From contig NZ_JAVLBQ010000010.1 of the NCBI RefSeq assembly GCF_031581265.1, positions 21,004 through 85,003 on the forward strand: a stretch of 64,000 nucleotides of DNA, in the 5' to 3' direction. The notes under the pieces are model-generated. The model searched no databases, was not told the DNA's origin, and saw only the letters and a list, made by a program, of their open reading frames with translations. Positions within the stretch are counted from its first letter, which is position 1. Every line of letters starts with the position of its first letter. This DNA is from Gracilimonas sp031581265 (GTDB lineage Bacteria > Bacteroidota > Rhodothermia > Balneolales > Balneolaceae). This document shows positions 54,513-63,568 of this stretch, one piece after another. Made by a program: the position numbers and the translations under genes.

Positions 54513-55195
54513 TTGAACTTAAAAATGTCACCCTTTCTTTCGATAACTCCCGCGTGCTTGATGATGTAAACTTCAAGTTGCATAATGGGGAGTTTGCCTA
54601 CCTTATAGGTCCTACCGGTGTGGGCAAAAGCTCTTTTTTGAAATTACTTTATCGGGATGTGCTTCCTGATCATGGTACGGTACGAGTTACTGAATACCCT
54701 GTAAATCGAATCAGTGAACGTGAAGTACCGATGCTCCGAAGACGACTTGGCATTGTATTTCAGGATTTTCAATTGCTCCAGGATCGAAATGTGCACGACA
54801 ATGTCGCATTTTCGCTACAGGTAACCGGAGAGAAACCCAAGTTCATAAAACAACGGGTTCTTGAAGTATTGACGATGGTTGGACTAAGTCACCGCCGAAA
54901 ACATATGCCTAAAGATTTATCCGGGGGTGAACAACAGCGGGTAGTAATAGCCCGTGCCCTTGCTAATGAGCCTCGTATTCTCCTGGCTGATGAACCCACG
55001 GGTAACCTTGACCCAAAAGCCACAAAGGAAATTATGGAGCTTCTGAGAACTATCAATAACCGGGGTATGGCTGTGCTGATGGTTACTCATGATTATGCCG
55101 TTGTGAAAAAGTATAAAGCCAGAACCATCCGCTTGGTGAAAGGCCAAACGCAGGATTTAGTTTGGAAGGGTGAAAAGCTGGTTCCGAGTAAATAA
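54494..55195 (+). CDS. ftsE: FtsE-like ABC transporter ATPase
   Basis: The 233-residue ATPase has Walker A GPTGVGKSS near residue 39, Q-loop VFQDFQLL, signature LSGGEQQR near 142, Walker B ILLADEPTGNLD and VTHDYA. FtsE with FtsX links divisome assembly to cell-wall hydrolysis. VFQDFQLLQDRNVHDNVAF and the DEPTGNLDP form are typical of FtsE/LolD-class proteins. No ftsX is visible nearby. It overlaps the upstream methyltransferase gene. Confidence 0.82.
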   Translation: MSDTTVIELKNVTLSFDNSRVLDDVNFKLHNGEFAYLIGPTGVGKSSFLKLLYRDVLPDHGTVRVTEYPVNRISEREVPMLRRRLGIVFQDFQLLQDRNVHDNVAFSLQVTGEKPKFIKQRVLEVLTMVGLSHRRKHMPKDLSGGEQQRVVIARALANEPRILLADEPTGNLDPKATKEIMELLRTINNRGMAVLMVTHDYAVVKKYKARTIRLVKGQTQDLVWKGEKLVPSK

Positions 55196-55199
55196 CTGC

Positions 55200-55290
55200 T
55201 TTTCAGAAATTAAAAATGAAAGATTTAAAATTTAAAATTGTTTTGGGTCAATTTTAAATTTTTCATTTTGAATTTTAAATTCTAAGCTAA
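55200..55290 (+). repeat. AT-rich inverted repeat between ftsE and queG
   Basis: ATTTAAAATTTAAAATTG at about 55221-55240 is followed by CAATTTTAAATTTTTCATTT and GAATTTTAAAT, an imperfect inverted repeat spanning most of the spacer. It is probably a structured intergenic element, with possible terminator action for ftsE. Confidence 0.5.
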
Positions 55291-55291
55291 C

Positions 55292-56242
55292 ATGCTTCAA
55301 CAACAAAAAGTAACCGAACAAATTCGCACTCATGCCCTGAAATTAGGGTTTGATGCTTGTGGCTTTGCTAAAGCACAATACCTTCCTGATGAAGCCCGAA
55401 GACTTGAAGAATGGCTAAATCAAAACCGGCAAGGGACTATGGGCTGGATGGAAAATCACTTTGATAAAAGAGTAGACCCTACCCTTCTTGTTCCCGGCTC
55501 TAAAACGGTTGTTTCTGTACTGGCGAGTTATTATCACCCTCAACATAAGGAGCAAATCGGAGTCAAAGACCAGCCTTTAATCTCAAAATATGCCCAAGGG
55601 CGTGATTATCATAAAGTCCTTAAGAAGAAACTTAAACACCTTTTCCAGTTTACGGAAGAACTTGTAGGAAGTCTCGAAGGACGCATATTCACCGATTCAG
55701 CGCCGGTTTTGGATAAAGTATGGGCACAACGTGCAGGACTTGGTTGGATCGGCAAAAACTCTAATCTTCTCAATAAAGACATTGGCTCATTTTTCTTTAT
55801 TGGGGAAATGATTATTGATGCCGAATTAAGCTATGACACTCCCGTAACCGACCACTGCGGCTCCTGCACCCGATGTATTGAGGCTTGTCCCACTGATGCT
55901 ATCTACGAGCCTTATCGGGTTGATGCCACCAAATGTATATCGTATCTGACCATCGAACTCAAAGAAGAAATTGATAAGCAATATCAAACCGATATTGAGA
56001 ACTGGATTTACGGTTGTGATATCTGTCAGGATGTGTGCCCGTGGAACAGCAAATCGGTCTTGGCACAATTTGAGGATCTCCATCCCAGGGATTATGTGGC
56101 TGATCGTGATCTTGACTTCTGGGAGAACCTAACCAAAGAGCAGTACGATAAAACTTTTCGGGGAAGTGCCATTCGGCGTGCCAAATATGATAAGTTCAAA
56201 TCAAATGTTGCAGTAGTTTCTTCCAATATTACTGAACCATAA
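55292..56242 (+). CDS. queG: Epoxyqueuosine reductase
   Basis: The 316-residue protein has the QueG layout: a corrinoid-binding N-terminal domain (residues 1-180) with DSAPVLDKVWAQRAGLGWIG, then two [4Fe-4S] sites. The first is CGSCTRCIEACP near 187 and the second CDICQDVCPWN near 237. It reduces epoxyqueuosine to queuosine in the wobble position of Asp/Asn/His/Tyr tRNAs, using cobalamin. It is followed by a hairpin at 56246-56268. Confidence 0.95.
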   Translation: MLQQQKVTEQIRTHALKLGFDACGFAKAQYLPDEARRLEEWLNQNRQGTMGWMENHFDKRVDPTLLVPGSKTVVSVLASYYHPQHKEQIGVKDQPLISKYAQGRDYHKVLKKKLKHLFQFTEELVGSLEGRIFTDSAPVLDKVWAQRAGLGWIGKNSNLLNKDIGSFFFIGEMIIDAELSYDTPVTDHCGSCTRCIEACPTDAIYEPYRVDATKCISYLTIELKEEIDKQYQTDIENWIYGCDICQDVCPWNSKSVLAQFEDLHPRDYVADRDLDFWENLTKEQYDKTFRGSAIRRAKYDKFKSNVAVVSSNITEP

Positions 56243-56275
56243 AAAAACCGACTTCTCAGCCGGCTTTCATTATTA
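56243..56275 (+). terminator. Possible terminator after queG
   Basis: AAACCGACTTCTCAGCCGGC plus TTT forms a stem with one bulge and one mismatch, directly after the queG stop. The T-run is short, so this is tentative. Confidence 0.5.
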
Positions 56276-56304
56276 TTGAAGTAAACTCAATTGCAAAGTA
56301 AAAC

Positions 56305-57123
56305 TTAGTAGCCTACCGTTGAGCAATCAACGTCAATAAAGTCATCATTCCAGCAATACATGTTAGCGGAGTCGGTTCCTTGCTGATAATATCCGGTTCC
56401 TGAAGAAGTATTCCAGTGGACGTAGATATTATTGTCACTGTTGCTGCTACTGTATGTAACATCAAAGACATCTCCATCTTGAGTATAGGTGTAGGTTTCA
56501 ACTCCAGTACCTTCCCCAAAAAACTCTGTTGTGGATTCATAATTATCGTCTCCTGATCACGTCCAGTTAGTTTCCATAAATGGTTCTTCTTGATTACTAT
56601 CAGGATTAAGACTATTGAAAGTCCATGAACCAGAAGAGCCATCCTTGGCTGTTGAGCCTTCAATCATAGTATAATCTTCAAAAGAGTTACCTTGTCCATC
56701 ATCAAAAGACCAAGTCATTTCCCAAAGTATATTGTCACCAACCTCTCGTGAAGTAAGAACAATAGAAACGGATTCCCCTTCATAGCTATATGAATATTCC
56801 CATCTCCATTCTCCGTCGTTGAACTCCGCTTCACTTTGATTGGCAGAACTAAAGAAGGAGGTATAGAACAATCCTGATGCGGTTACAGCAGAAAGTCCGG
56901 TTGCATAGAAATAGGCTTCAGAAAAATTAGCCGTATTCTCTTGATTAAGAGACTGACTATTATTCTCAAAATAGGACAGATCAGCTTCAATATTTTCGAA
57001 TTCCGGAAATTGAGGTGGATCTCCATCATCTGTGGATGCAGGATCATCTCCCCCACAAGCATTTAATAGAAGTGACAGTACAATTAATAATGATAGTAGT
57101 TTAGCCGTTTTCATGTAACCCAC
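56305..57123 (-). pseudogene. Lipoprotein gene interrupted by an in-frame TGA
   Basis: The frame starts at 57123 with a lipoprotein signal (SLLIVLSLLLNACGGD, Cys23) and an acidic, tyrosine- and serine-rich body. It reaches TGA at 56559-56557 after 188 codons (METNWT, stop). The same frame stays open for another 83 codons with the same composition (SGDDNYESTTEFFGEG, then YTYTQDGDVFDVTYSS) to a TAA at 56307-56305. TGG to TGA (NWT-W-SGDD) is the simplest cause. It may be a recent nonsense mutation, a sequencing error or a readthrough site. It follows the sigma factor gene by 61 bases. Confidence 0.75.
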
Positions 57124-57184
57124 ATTTTTGATTTAATTTGTTTACGGTTCTTTAAAAATAAAAGAACTACCGTATTTAAAAAAC

Positions 57185-57817
57185 TTAAAATTTATCTTTC
57201 TTATCCTTTAGTGCCTTATAAAGCAATTCCCTTGCTCTGAAAATATGGGCTTTTACAGTACCCAGTGGCAGGTCAAGAACATCAGCAATTTCCTGATACG
57301 ATTTTTCTTCCATGTGCCGCATTTCTATGACGGCTTTATATTTTTCGGGAAGATTTTGAATTGCATGTTGAACAATCTGCTTTCGTTCTTTTTTGATAAC
57401 CGGCTTATCGGTTGAAAAGCTTTCATCAGGAAGCTGAATTTCCATTTCGCCATCTTTGGTTTTGTATGGCTCATTAATGGAGAGCGTTTTCAGCTTTTTC
57501 TTTCTTAAATAGTCAATGGTGTGATTGGTGGCAATCCTATACAACCATGTGGAGAAGGCGTACTCATTACTGTAGGTAGAAAGGTTATGAAAAGCTTTCA
57601 TAAAAACTTCTTGTACCAGATCTTCAACCAGCTCCACTTCCTTTATCATTTTTCGAATATGGAAATAGAGTGGCTTTTGGTACTTATCTACTAATTTCTT
57701 GTACGATTCTTCTTTACCTGCCAAAGCTTCAGCTACAAACTTGTCGTCTTCCAGACTGCTGGCTGAAGCATTGGGCCTCGGTGAGTTATTTTTAATTTCT
57801 GAACTTTCTTCTGACAT
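57185..57817 (-). CDS. ECF RNA polymerase sigma factor (second)
   Basis: The 210-residue protein has sigma region 2 (about 27-105: EESYKKLVDKYQKPLYFHIR, DLVQEVFMKAFHNLSTYSNE, FSTWLYRIATNHTIDYLRK) and region 4 (about 145-200: LPEKYKAVIEMRHMEEKSYQ, GTVKAHIFRARELLYKAL). It has a disordered N-terminal 25 residues. It is a different paralogue from 9606-10217. No obvious anti-sigma gene is adjacent; the next gene is the interrupted lipoprotein. Confidence 0.92.
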   Translation of the reverse strand: MSEESSEIKNNSPRPNASASSLEDDKFVAEALAGKEESYKKLVDKYQKPLYFHIRKMIKEVELVEDLVQEVFMKAFHNLSTYSNEYAFSTWLYRIATNHTIDYLRKKKLKTLSINEPYKTKDGEMEIQLPDESFSTDKPVIKKERKQIVQHAIQNLPEKYKAVIEMRHMEEKSYQEIADVLDLPLGTVKAHIFRARELLYKALKDKKDKF

Positions 57818-57906
57818 ATCGTGAATTATTCAGCCCTTAAAATACAAAGCCTGCGACAAATGAAAATGCCTTTTTTGAAGGAATTTTTTTTTGTTTATTA
57901 TATGGA

Positions 57907-58495
57907 GTGATTAAAGGTGTACACTTAACACAAATAATAACAAGAAGAAAAACAACTACCATAATTACTTACTACAGCACTTGTTTTAATGTTTTCGGTT
58001 TTAGCTTTCCAAAATTCACAAGCTCAATTTGTGAAAGCCGGAGTCGGTTTAATGTACGGTACAGAAATAGAACAACCCGGTATTCGGGTAGATGGTGTTT
58101 ACCAAATAAATGAAGAAATCCGAGCAGTTGCTGATTTTGGATTCTATCTACCGGATGAAACAGAAAGCAGTGGTGGCGGAGTTACTTCTACTACTACCTC
58201 AACTTACTGGGAACTCAACCTTAATGGGAATTATATCTTTAGTTCTGATACAGAAAGTGGCATGACTGCTTATGCATTGGCTGGTCTTAACTATCTTAAT
58301 TTTAATGTTGATAGTGAAGCGTCTGGCGGTGGTTTTACCGGATCCACAAGTTTCTCTGATTCTGAAGTTGGACTTAACGTTGGTGCAGGCATCGAATATG
58401 CCTTAGATTTTGGTGACCTCTTTGGAGAAGCCAAATACGTTATTGGAGATTTTGACCAATTAAACATTGGAGCAGGGCTTCGATTTAACTTCTAA
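57907..58495 (+). pseudogene. Outer membrane beta-barrel protein with disrupted signal-peptide frame
   Basis: The open frame from ATG 57989 (168 residues) encodes a beta-barrel protein: alternating strands, FVKAGVGLMYGTEIEQPGIR near the start, and ending GAGLRFNF. It is typical of the OmpA-like porin-family barrel. The N-terminus MFSVLAFQNSQAQ lacks the usual basic start. In another frame, upstream codons from 57940 read TRRKTTTIIT, and the two frames join as a normal signal peptide if four bases of the TTACTTAC at about 57965-57972 are removed. So either the gene is frameshifted or there is an assembly error. A terminator follows. Confidence 0.6.
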
Positions 58496-58518
58496 GCTAA
58501 ACCTTATTCAAAATTTTA

Positions 58519-58552
58519 AGCGTCATTCGAATTTCGGATGACGCTTTTTTTA
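58519..58552 (+). terminator. Terminator after the beta-barrel gene
   Basis: AGCGTCATTCGAATTTCGGA followed by TGACGCT forms a stem of eight or more pairs, followed by TTTTTT. It overlaps the end of the convergent ppx/gppA gene. Confidence 0.88.
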
Positions 58553-59461
58553 TGCCTTCAATATGGCACCGTGACGAATACCACCTGTTGATACCTCAAT
58601 TTCCGATACCTCAAATTTTTTCATAAACCCTTCCAAAATCAGCAAACCGGCCATAAAAATATCTGCCCTACCCTTTAGATATAACGGATGCTTCTCTAGC
58701 ATTACTTCATAGGTGTGAGCCTTAAACTGTTTGATAGCATGCTCAATAATTTCATCCGTTATACTGAAGCCATTAATTTTTTCAGGCTCGTAGGAGCTTA
58801 GATTAAGAGCCATACCTGCGAGTGTGGTTAGGGTTCCTGCCACACCCACTGCTTTCACACTCTCAGAATATTCAAAAGTATGAGAGTCATAAAGATTACT
58901 GACTGCTTCCCTGCAAACCTCAATTTCCGGAACAGTTGGAGGATTCGAGCTTAAAAACCTTTCCGTAAATCGGACAGATCCCATATCAAAAGAATATCCA
59001 TCTGTAATTCTCCCATCCTGTAGATGAGCCACTTCCGTGCTGCCTCCCCCAATATCCAGAATCATTACTCTTTTTTCATCAGAAATGGGAAGTACTGACA
59101 ATGCGCCGGCGGCAGTCCATTCCGCTTCTTCCCTGCCCGACAATAACCTGATGTCGAAACAGGTCTCAACTTTTACCACCTGTATAAAATCTTCACAATT
59201 ATTGGCATCCCGAACGGCACTGGTGGCGGTCACAATGGCATCTTTAACCCCAGGATATTCGTCGTCTAAAATCTGCCTGTAATCTTTTAAAGCCTGAACA
59301 ACTCTTTCTGTTGCTTCCTTATTGATATTTCTATCACCATCTACCCCTTGACCAAGCCGAGGTGAGCGATGTTCTTCCCGAATAACTCTTATTTGTCCTG
59401 CCTCTATTTCAGCAATTAACAGAAGAACAGTGTTGGTACCAATGTCTATCGCTGCTTTCAT
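58550..59461 (-). CDS. Ppx/GppA-family phosphatase
   Basis: The 303-residue protein has the actin-fold phosphatase motifs AIDIGTNTVLLLIAE (4-18), ATSAVRDANN (near 88), ILDIGGGSTEVA (near 135) and GVAGTLTTLAGMAL. It hydrolyses exopolyphosphate or pppGpp. At this length it has only the catalytic domain, and lacks the HD-type C-terminal part of E. coli Ppx. It overlaps prmA by 4 bases and ends the operon. Confidence 0.9.
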   Translation of the reverse strand: MKAAIDIGTNTVLLLIAEIEAGQIRVIREEHRSPRLGQGVDGDRNINKEATERVVQALKDYRQILDDEYPGVKDAIVTATSAVRDANNCEDFIQVVKVETCFDIRLLSGREEAEWTAAGALSVLPISDEKRVMILDIGGGSTEVAHLQDGRITDGYSFDMGSVRFTERFLSSNPPTVPEIEVCREAVSNLYDSHTFEYSESVKAVGVAGTLTTLAGMALNLSSYEPEKINGFSITDEIIEHAIKQFKAHTYEVMLEKHPLYLKGRADIFMAGLLILEGFMKKFEVSEIEVSTGGIRHGAILKA

Positions 59462-60297
59462 GCTTCAAATAACATCCCAATCCACTCTTTGAGCTGACGG
59501 GTTTCTTTATGGGTTAGATCCTGTAAAGCGGATTGCTTCAAAATGGTTGATTCATCTTCCTCTAATAAACCGGATAAAACCAATTTTCCGTTTTTCTTCA
59601 AATGTGAAATTAAATCCGGCACCAAATCAATAAGCGCATTTCGGTTGATGTTGGCTACAATCACATCGTAGGTTTTATTTGGAGGAATAACCTCTACAGA
59701 ACCTAATTTAACCTCAAAACCCTCCACCGCATTTAGCAAAATATTTTCTTCTGCATTGGTTTTGCTCCACTCATCTACATCAAAGCCAAAAGCGGATTTA
59801 GCTCCCAATTTAAGTGCTGCAATGGCTAAGATACCTGTTCCAGTTCCGGCATCTAAAACGGTATCTCCTTCTTCCACAACCTCAGGTAGCCATTCAAGCA
59901 TAATCCGGGTGGTTGCATGATACCCGGTTCCAAAGGCCATCTTGGGATCTATCATAAGCTCAATTTTATCTCCCAAATCTCCCTCAAAAGTTGACCAAGT
60001 CGGATGAACGTAAAACCGTCCTATGGTCTGGGGCTGTATGGTACGCTCCCATTCCTCATTCCAGTTTTTCTCTGAAATCACTTGTTCTTTCAGAATAGAC
60101 GCTTCCCAGCCAAAGCCCATAAGCTTTTGTTCAATTTCTTCTCTCTTAGAATCATCAAAACGATTGGAGGGAATACTTGCTAAAAGGATATCATCAAGCT
60201 GTTCAAACCCTTCAAAATCCAGATCAAACATTTCGGCAATCAATAACTCTTGCAGCTCATCTTTGATTGATATCCTCAGCTCTATGTATTCCATCAC
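59458..60297 (-). CDS. prmA: Ribosomal protein L11 methyltransferase
   Basis: The 279-residue protein has the PrmA SAM motif VLDAGTGTGILAIAALKLGA near residue 143, the FGTGYHATTRIMLEWL segment just before it, and the NPPY-like region VIVANINRNALIDLVPDL. It methylates ribosomal protein L11. Start Met can be residue 1 or 2. It overlaps the neighbours by 4 bases on each side. Confidence 0.93.
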   Translation of the reverse strand: MMEYIELRISIKDELQELLIAEMFDLDFEGFEQLDDILLASIPSNRFDDSKREEIEQKLMGFGWEASILKEQVISEKNWNEEWERTIQPQTIGRFYVHPTWSTFEGDLGDKIELMIDPKMAFGTGYHATTRIMLEWLPEVVEEGDTVLDAGTGTGILAIAALKLGAKSAFGFDVDEWSKTNAEENILLNAVEGFEVKLGSVEVIPPNKTYDVIVANINRNALIDLVPDLISHLKKNGKLVLSGLLEEDESTILKQSALQDLTHKETRQLKEWIGMLFEA

Positions 60298-61253
60298 AAA
60301 CGGTTATAGATGAGTTCTGCCATGACATCTCCCACGGCTTGAAGCGTTGCCCTGCTTATGATGTCCATGTTGTCGGAATGGGTATGCCAGTATGCACCAA
60401 ATTGTGCATTACCCTGCTCAGTTCTTGAGTGATTTATAACATTGATAATAGGGATACCGGCTTGTTCATTTACGATCATGTGATCATCTGCAACGGCTGC
60501 ACCTTCTTCATTCAGAAAATAATTATCGTATCCTTTCTCACCGGCAATATTCCAGACTTCTTCTACCAAATTAGGCGCATAACTCAACGAATATCTTTCC
60601 TTGGGAAATTGAGCATTTTCTGCCCCAACCATATCCAACAAAATACCAAATCGGGGACTGTAACCCGGAACGGGAGGATTGTTTGACCAATACCGTGATC
60701 CCAAAAAGTATTTCTCCAAACTACCTGATTTGCCATAATCTTCCCCATCAAAAAGTACAATATCTACTCCAATTGGTGGCGGATTTTCACTAAATATCCG
60801 AGCCAGTTCCAACAATACAGCTACTCCACTTCCACCGTCATCAGCACCGACTATTCCTTCTTCTTTTCGTGTTGAATCCATATCTGCACGGGGGCGGCTA
60901 TCCCAATGTGCTGACAGCATGATTCGATCTGTAGCTGAAGTGTTAAAGGCTGCTATCACATTGGCAAGTTCCAAAGTTTCCTCATAACCCTCTGCTTCAA
61001 ATCGCTGGATGAATACCGAATTTTGTCCTGCATATTCTTTGAATTTATTCTCAAAATATTGAAGAGCTTCACGGTGCGCTTCTGTTTTGGGAACACGCGG
61101 ACCAAAATCAACTTGTTCTTGCACAAATTGATAGGCTGAGTCAGCATTAAAGGATGGAACTTCTCTACCCTTTTCAGTGAATTTCAGACCGGGTTCATCC
61201 CCGGAACAATTGATGAGCAGGAATATTGATAACAGAACTAAAAGTTTATTCAT
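60294..61253 (-). CDS. M28-family zinc peptidase (glutaminyl cyclase-like) lipoprotein
   Basis: The 319-residue protein has a lipoprotein signal (LLVLLSIFLLINCSGD, Cys16). The M28 metal ligands are visible: His in SAHWDSRP, Asp in GADDGGSGVAVLLELA, Glu in FDGEDYG and His in YWHTHSDNMD. The fold and length match bacterial and animal glutaminyl cyclases, which share the M28 fold, so either a peptidase or a cyclase activity is possible. It overlaps prmA by 4 bases and the SDR gene by 8. Confidence 0.85.
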   Translation of the reverse strand: MNKLLVLLSIFLLINCSGDEPGLKFTEKGREVPSFNADSAYQFVQEQVDFGPRVPKTEAHREALQYFENKFKEYAGQNSVFIQRFEAEGYEETLELANVIAAFNTSATDRIMLSAHWDSRPRADMDSTRKEEGIVGADDGGSGVAVLLELARIFSENPPPIGVDIVLFDGEDYGKSGSLEKYFLGSRYWSNNPPVPGYSPRFGILLDMVGAENAQFPKERYSLSYAPNLVEEVWNIAGEKGYDNYFLNEEGAAVADDHMIVNEQAGIPIINVINHSRTEQGNAQFGAYWHTHSDNMDIISRATLQAVGDVMAELIYNRL

Positions 61254-62010
61254 CTCGGTGTACCATAGTAGCTGAAGATTGGGATACCGGGTAAATAATA
61301 GTATCCATTATGTTAACATGAGCTGGCCGGTTGGCTACAAAAACAATGATTTCAGCAATATCTTCGGGGGTGAGTGGCTTCATTCCTTCGTACACTTTGG
61401 CTGCTTTTTCTTTATCTCCACGAAATCGAACTTCACTGAATTCTGTTTCTACCAATCCGGGAGAAATCATGCTCACTCGCACATCGGTTCCGTGAAGATC
61501 TTTCTTAGTAGCTTCTGTAATTGCTTTAACGGCATGTTTGGTAGCACTATAAACCACACCACCGGCATAAGATTCATGTCCGGCTGTGGAGCCAATATTA
61601 ATAATATGCCCGGTATTGCGCTCCCTCATTTGTGGTGAAATTAATCTTGAGAGATATAAAAGACCCTTCATGTTTGTATCAATCATCGTATTCCAGTCAT
61701 CAAAAGAAGCACCGTACACAGGGTCAGTTCCTTTGGCAAGCCCGGCATTGTTGATTAAGATATCAACTGGGGTTGAAAGAGATTCCACAAAAGAGCGGCA
61801 AGCTTCAGCATCCTGTACATCAAAAGAAGCTACATCTACAGTGGTATTATACTGTTCAGTTAACTGATTTTTTATTTCTTGGAGCCGTTTTTCCCTTCGG
61901 CCTGTCAGTATAAGTTTTACCCCTTCAACAGCCATAAGTTCGGCTGTCTTATATCCAATACCTGCTGTAGCGCCGGTAATAATTGCCGTTTTACCTTCAA
62001 TTCTATTCAT
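61246..62010 (-). CDS. Short-chain dehydrogenase/reductase (YdfG-like)
   Basis: The 254-residue protein has the SDR nucleotide motif TGATAGIG (residues 14-21), NNAGLAKGTDPVYGASFDDW near 88 and the active-site YSATKHAV near 154. It resembles YdfG-type serine/3-hydroxy acid dehydrogenases with NADP. The substrate is not certain. It lies 13 bases after gatA and overlaps the M28 gene. Confidence 0.88.
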   Translation of the reverse strand: MNRIEGKTAIITGATAGIGYKTAELMAVEGVKLILTGRREKRLQEIKNQLTEQYNTTVDVASFDVQDAEACRSFVESLSTPVDILINNAGLAKGTDPVYGASFDDWNTMIDTNMKGLLYLSRLISPQMRERNTGHIINIGSTAGHESYAGGVVYSATKHAVKAITEATKKDLHGTDVRVSMISPGLVETEFSEVRFRGDKEKAAKVYEGMKPLTPEDIAEIIVFVANRPAHVNIMDTIIYPVSQSSATMVHRDE

Positions 62011-62023
62011 AACAAAAAGGTGT

Positions 62024-63550
62024 TTATGAAACTTTCATTTCCACAAGTCGACCGGCATTCAGTACTTTTGTTTCTTCAAAGCTATCTGCTACAAATTGGA
62101 TACCGTAAGGCAATCCATTGCTGTGCGTTCCGGCTGGGACACTAATCCCACAAATTCCGGCTAAGTTTGCGCTGATGGTATATACATCATTTAAATACAT
62201 CTGAACCGGGTCATCGAGTTTAGAACCGATGTCAAAAGCAGTTGTCGGTGCAGTAGGACTTACGATAACATCTACCTTCTTAAACGCTTCTTTATAATCG
62301 TTTTGGATCAGTCGGCGTACTTTTTGAGCTTTTCCATAGTATGCGTCATAATAACCGGCACTCAGTACATAGGTACCCAGCATAATTCGGCGCTTTACTT
62401 CCGGACCAAAACCCTCAGTACGCGATTTTTTATACAAGCGAACCAAGGCTGAATCTAATTTTGTTAATTCTTCCTGTACGGCAATTTTATCTTCACCCTC
62501 AGCAAGCTCAAACTGCTCTTTAAGTGCTATTTCTTCTTTCTTGAGCTCATCAAGCATTTCATCTTTATCAGCCCGATGGCCATATCGAATACCATCATAC
62601 CGGGCGAGATTACTGGATGCCTCTGCCGTAGCAAGAATATAATAAGTAGCTATTCCATACTTCACATGAGGCAATTCCACCGGTACTAATTCCGCACCAT
62701 CCGCCTCAAGCTCATTCAATATAGATTCGATACCCTTTTTAATCTCTTCATCGAGTCCCTCCCCAAAAAAGGCTTCCGGAACTCCAATTTTAATTTTTTT
62801 ATTTGGGGATTGGGCTGCCTCTATATAATCATCTTTTTCTTTTTGGGATGAGGTATTATCTCGCTCATCAAAACCGGCTATTACATCCAGTACGCGTGCG
62901 GCATCTTCCACAGAATGCGCCAGAGGTCCTATACAATCAAAAGAAGAAGCAAACGCGACCAGCCCGTATCGAGATACACGACCGTAAGTTGGTTTCAACC
63001 CCACCACTCCACAATAGGAAGCCGGCTGACGAATAGAGCCTCCGGTATCAGATCCCAATGTAGTCATGGCCATATCTGCTGCTACAGCAGCAGCACTTCC
63101 CCCCGATGATCCTCCGGGTACTTTGTCATGGTCATGGGGATTTTTAACCGGGCCAAAATTACTGAACTCATTGGCTGAACCCATTGCAAATTCATCCATA
63201 TTTAAACGCCCAATCAGAATAGCATCTTCGGCTCGGAGACGTTCAATTACAGTAGCATCATATACACTTTCAAAGTTTTCAAGTATTTTTGACGCACAGG
63301 TAAGTTTCTTTCCTCGCTCAGAAATTACATCTTTTATACCCATAGCCACACCGGCTAATTTCCCGGCCGTGCCATTATCGATCTTTTTTTGCACCTCTTC
63401 GGCGCGACTCAAAGCAGCATCAAAATCCGTATTTACATACGCATTGATGTCCACATTTTTTGATTCGATTTGGGTGATATAATGTTCTACAATTTCACGA
63501 AGACTTAACTCTCCTGATAAGACTTTATCTCGAGTCTCTGAAATAGTCAT
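62024..63550 (-). CDS. gatA: Glutamyl-tRNA(Gln) amidotransferase subunit A
   Basis: The 508-residue amidase-signature protein has the Lys-Ser-Ser triad at Lys73 (MGIKDV), Ser148 (PGGSSGGS) and Ser172 (GSDTGGSIRQPA). GatA releases ammonia from glutamine for transfer on GatB to form Gln-tRNA or Asn-tRNA. An asparaginyl-tRNA synthetase is encoded at 11736-13229, so here the enzyme probably serves Gln-tRNA; gatB and gatC are not in the window. It follows tatA by 18 bases. Confidence 0.95.
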   Translation of the reverse strand: MTISETRDKVLSGELSLREIVEHYITQIESKNVDINAYVNTDFDAALSRAEEVQKKIDNGTAGKLAGVAMGIKDVISERGKKLTCASKILENFESVYDATVIERLRAEDAILIGRLNMDEFAMGSANEFSNFGPVKNPHDHDKVPGGSSGGSAAAVAADMAMTTLGSDTGGSIRQPASYCGVVGLKPTYGRVSRYGLVAFASSFDCIGPLAHSVEDAARVLDVIAGFDERDNTSSQKEKDDYIEAAQSPNKKIKIGVPEAFFGEGLDEEIKKGIESILNELEADGAELVPVELPHVKYGIATYYILATAEASSNLARYDGIRYGHRADKDEMLDELKKEEIALKEQFELAEGEDKIAVQEELTKLDSALVRLYKKSRTEGFGPEVKRRIMLGTYVLSAGYYDAYYGKAQKVRRLIQNDYKEAFKKVDVIVSPTAPTTAFDIGSKLDDPVQMYLNDVYTISANLAGICGISVPAGTHSNGLPYGIQFVADSFEETKVLNAGRLVEMKVS

Positions 63551-63568
63551 AAAATTTAATTTCTGCTT

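Noticed and set aside
56313..56663. 116-residue minus-strand open frame next to the interrupted lipoprotein
   Set aside because: It is in a different frame from the lipoprotein continuation. The continuation in the lipoprotein's own frame past the TGA has the better protein composition.
57907..58113. 68-residue plus-strand open frame from GTG 57907
   Set aside because: Only its middle (TRRKTTTIIT) looks like protein, as part of the disrupted signal peptide of the barrel gene; its later part is a wrong-frame reading of that gene.
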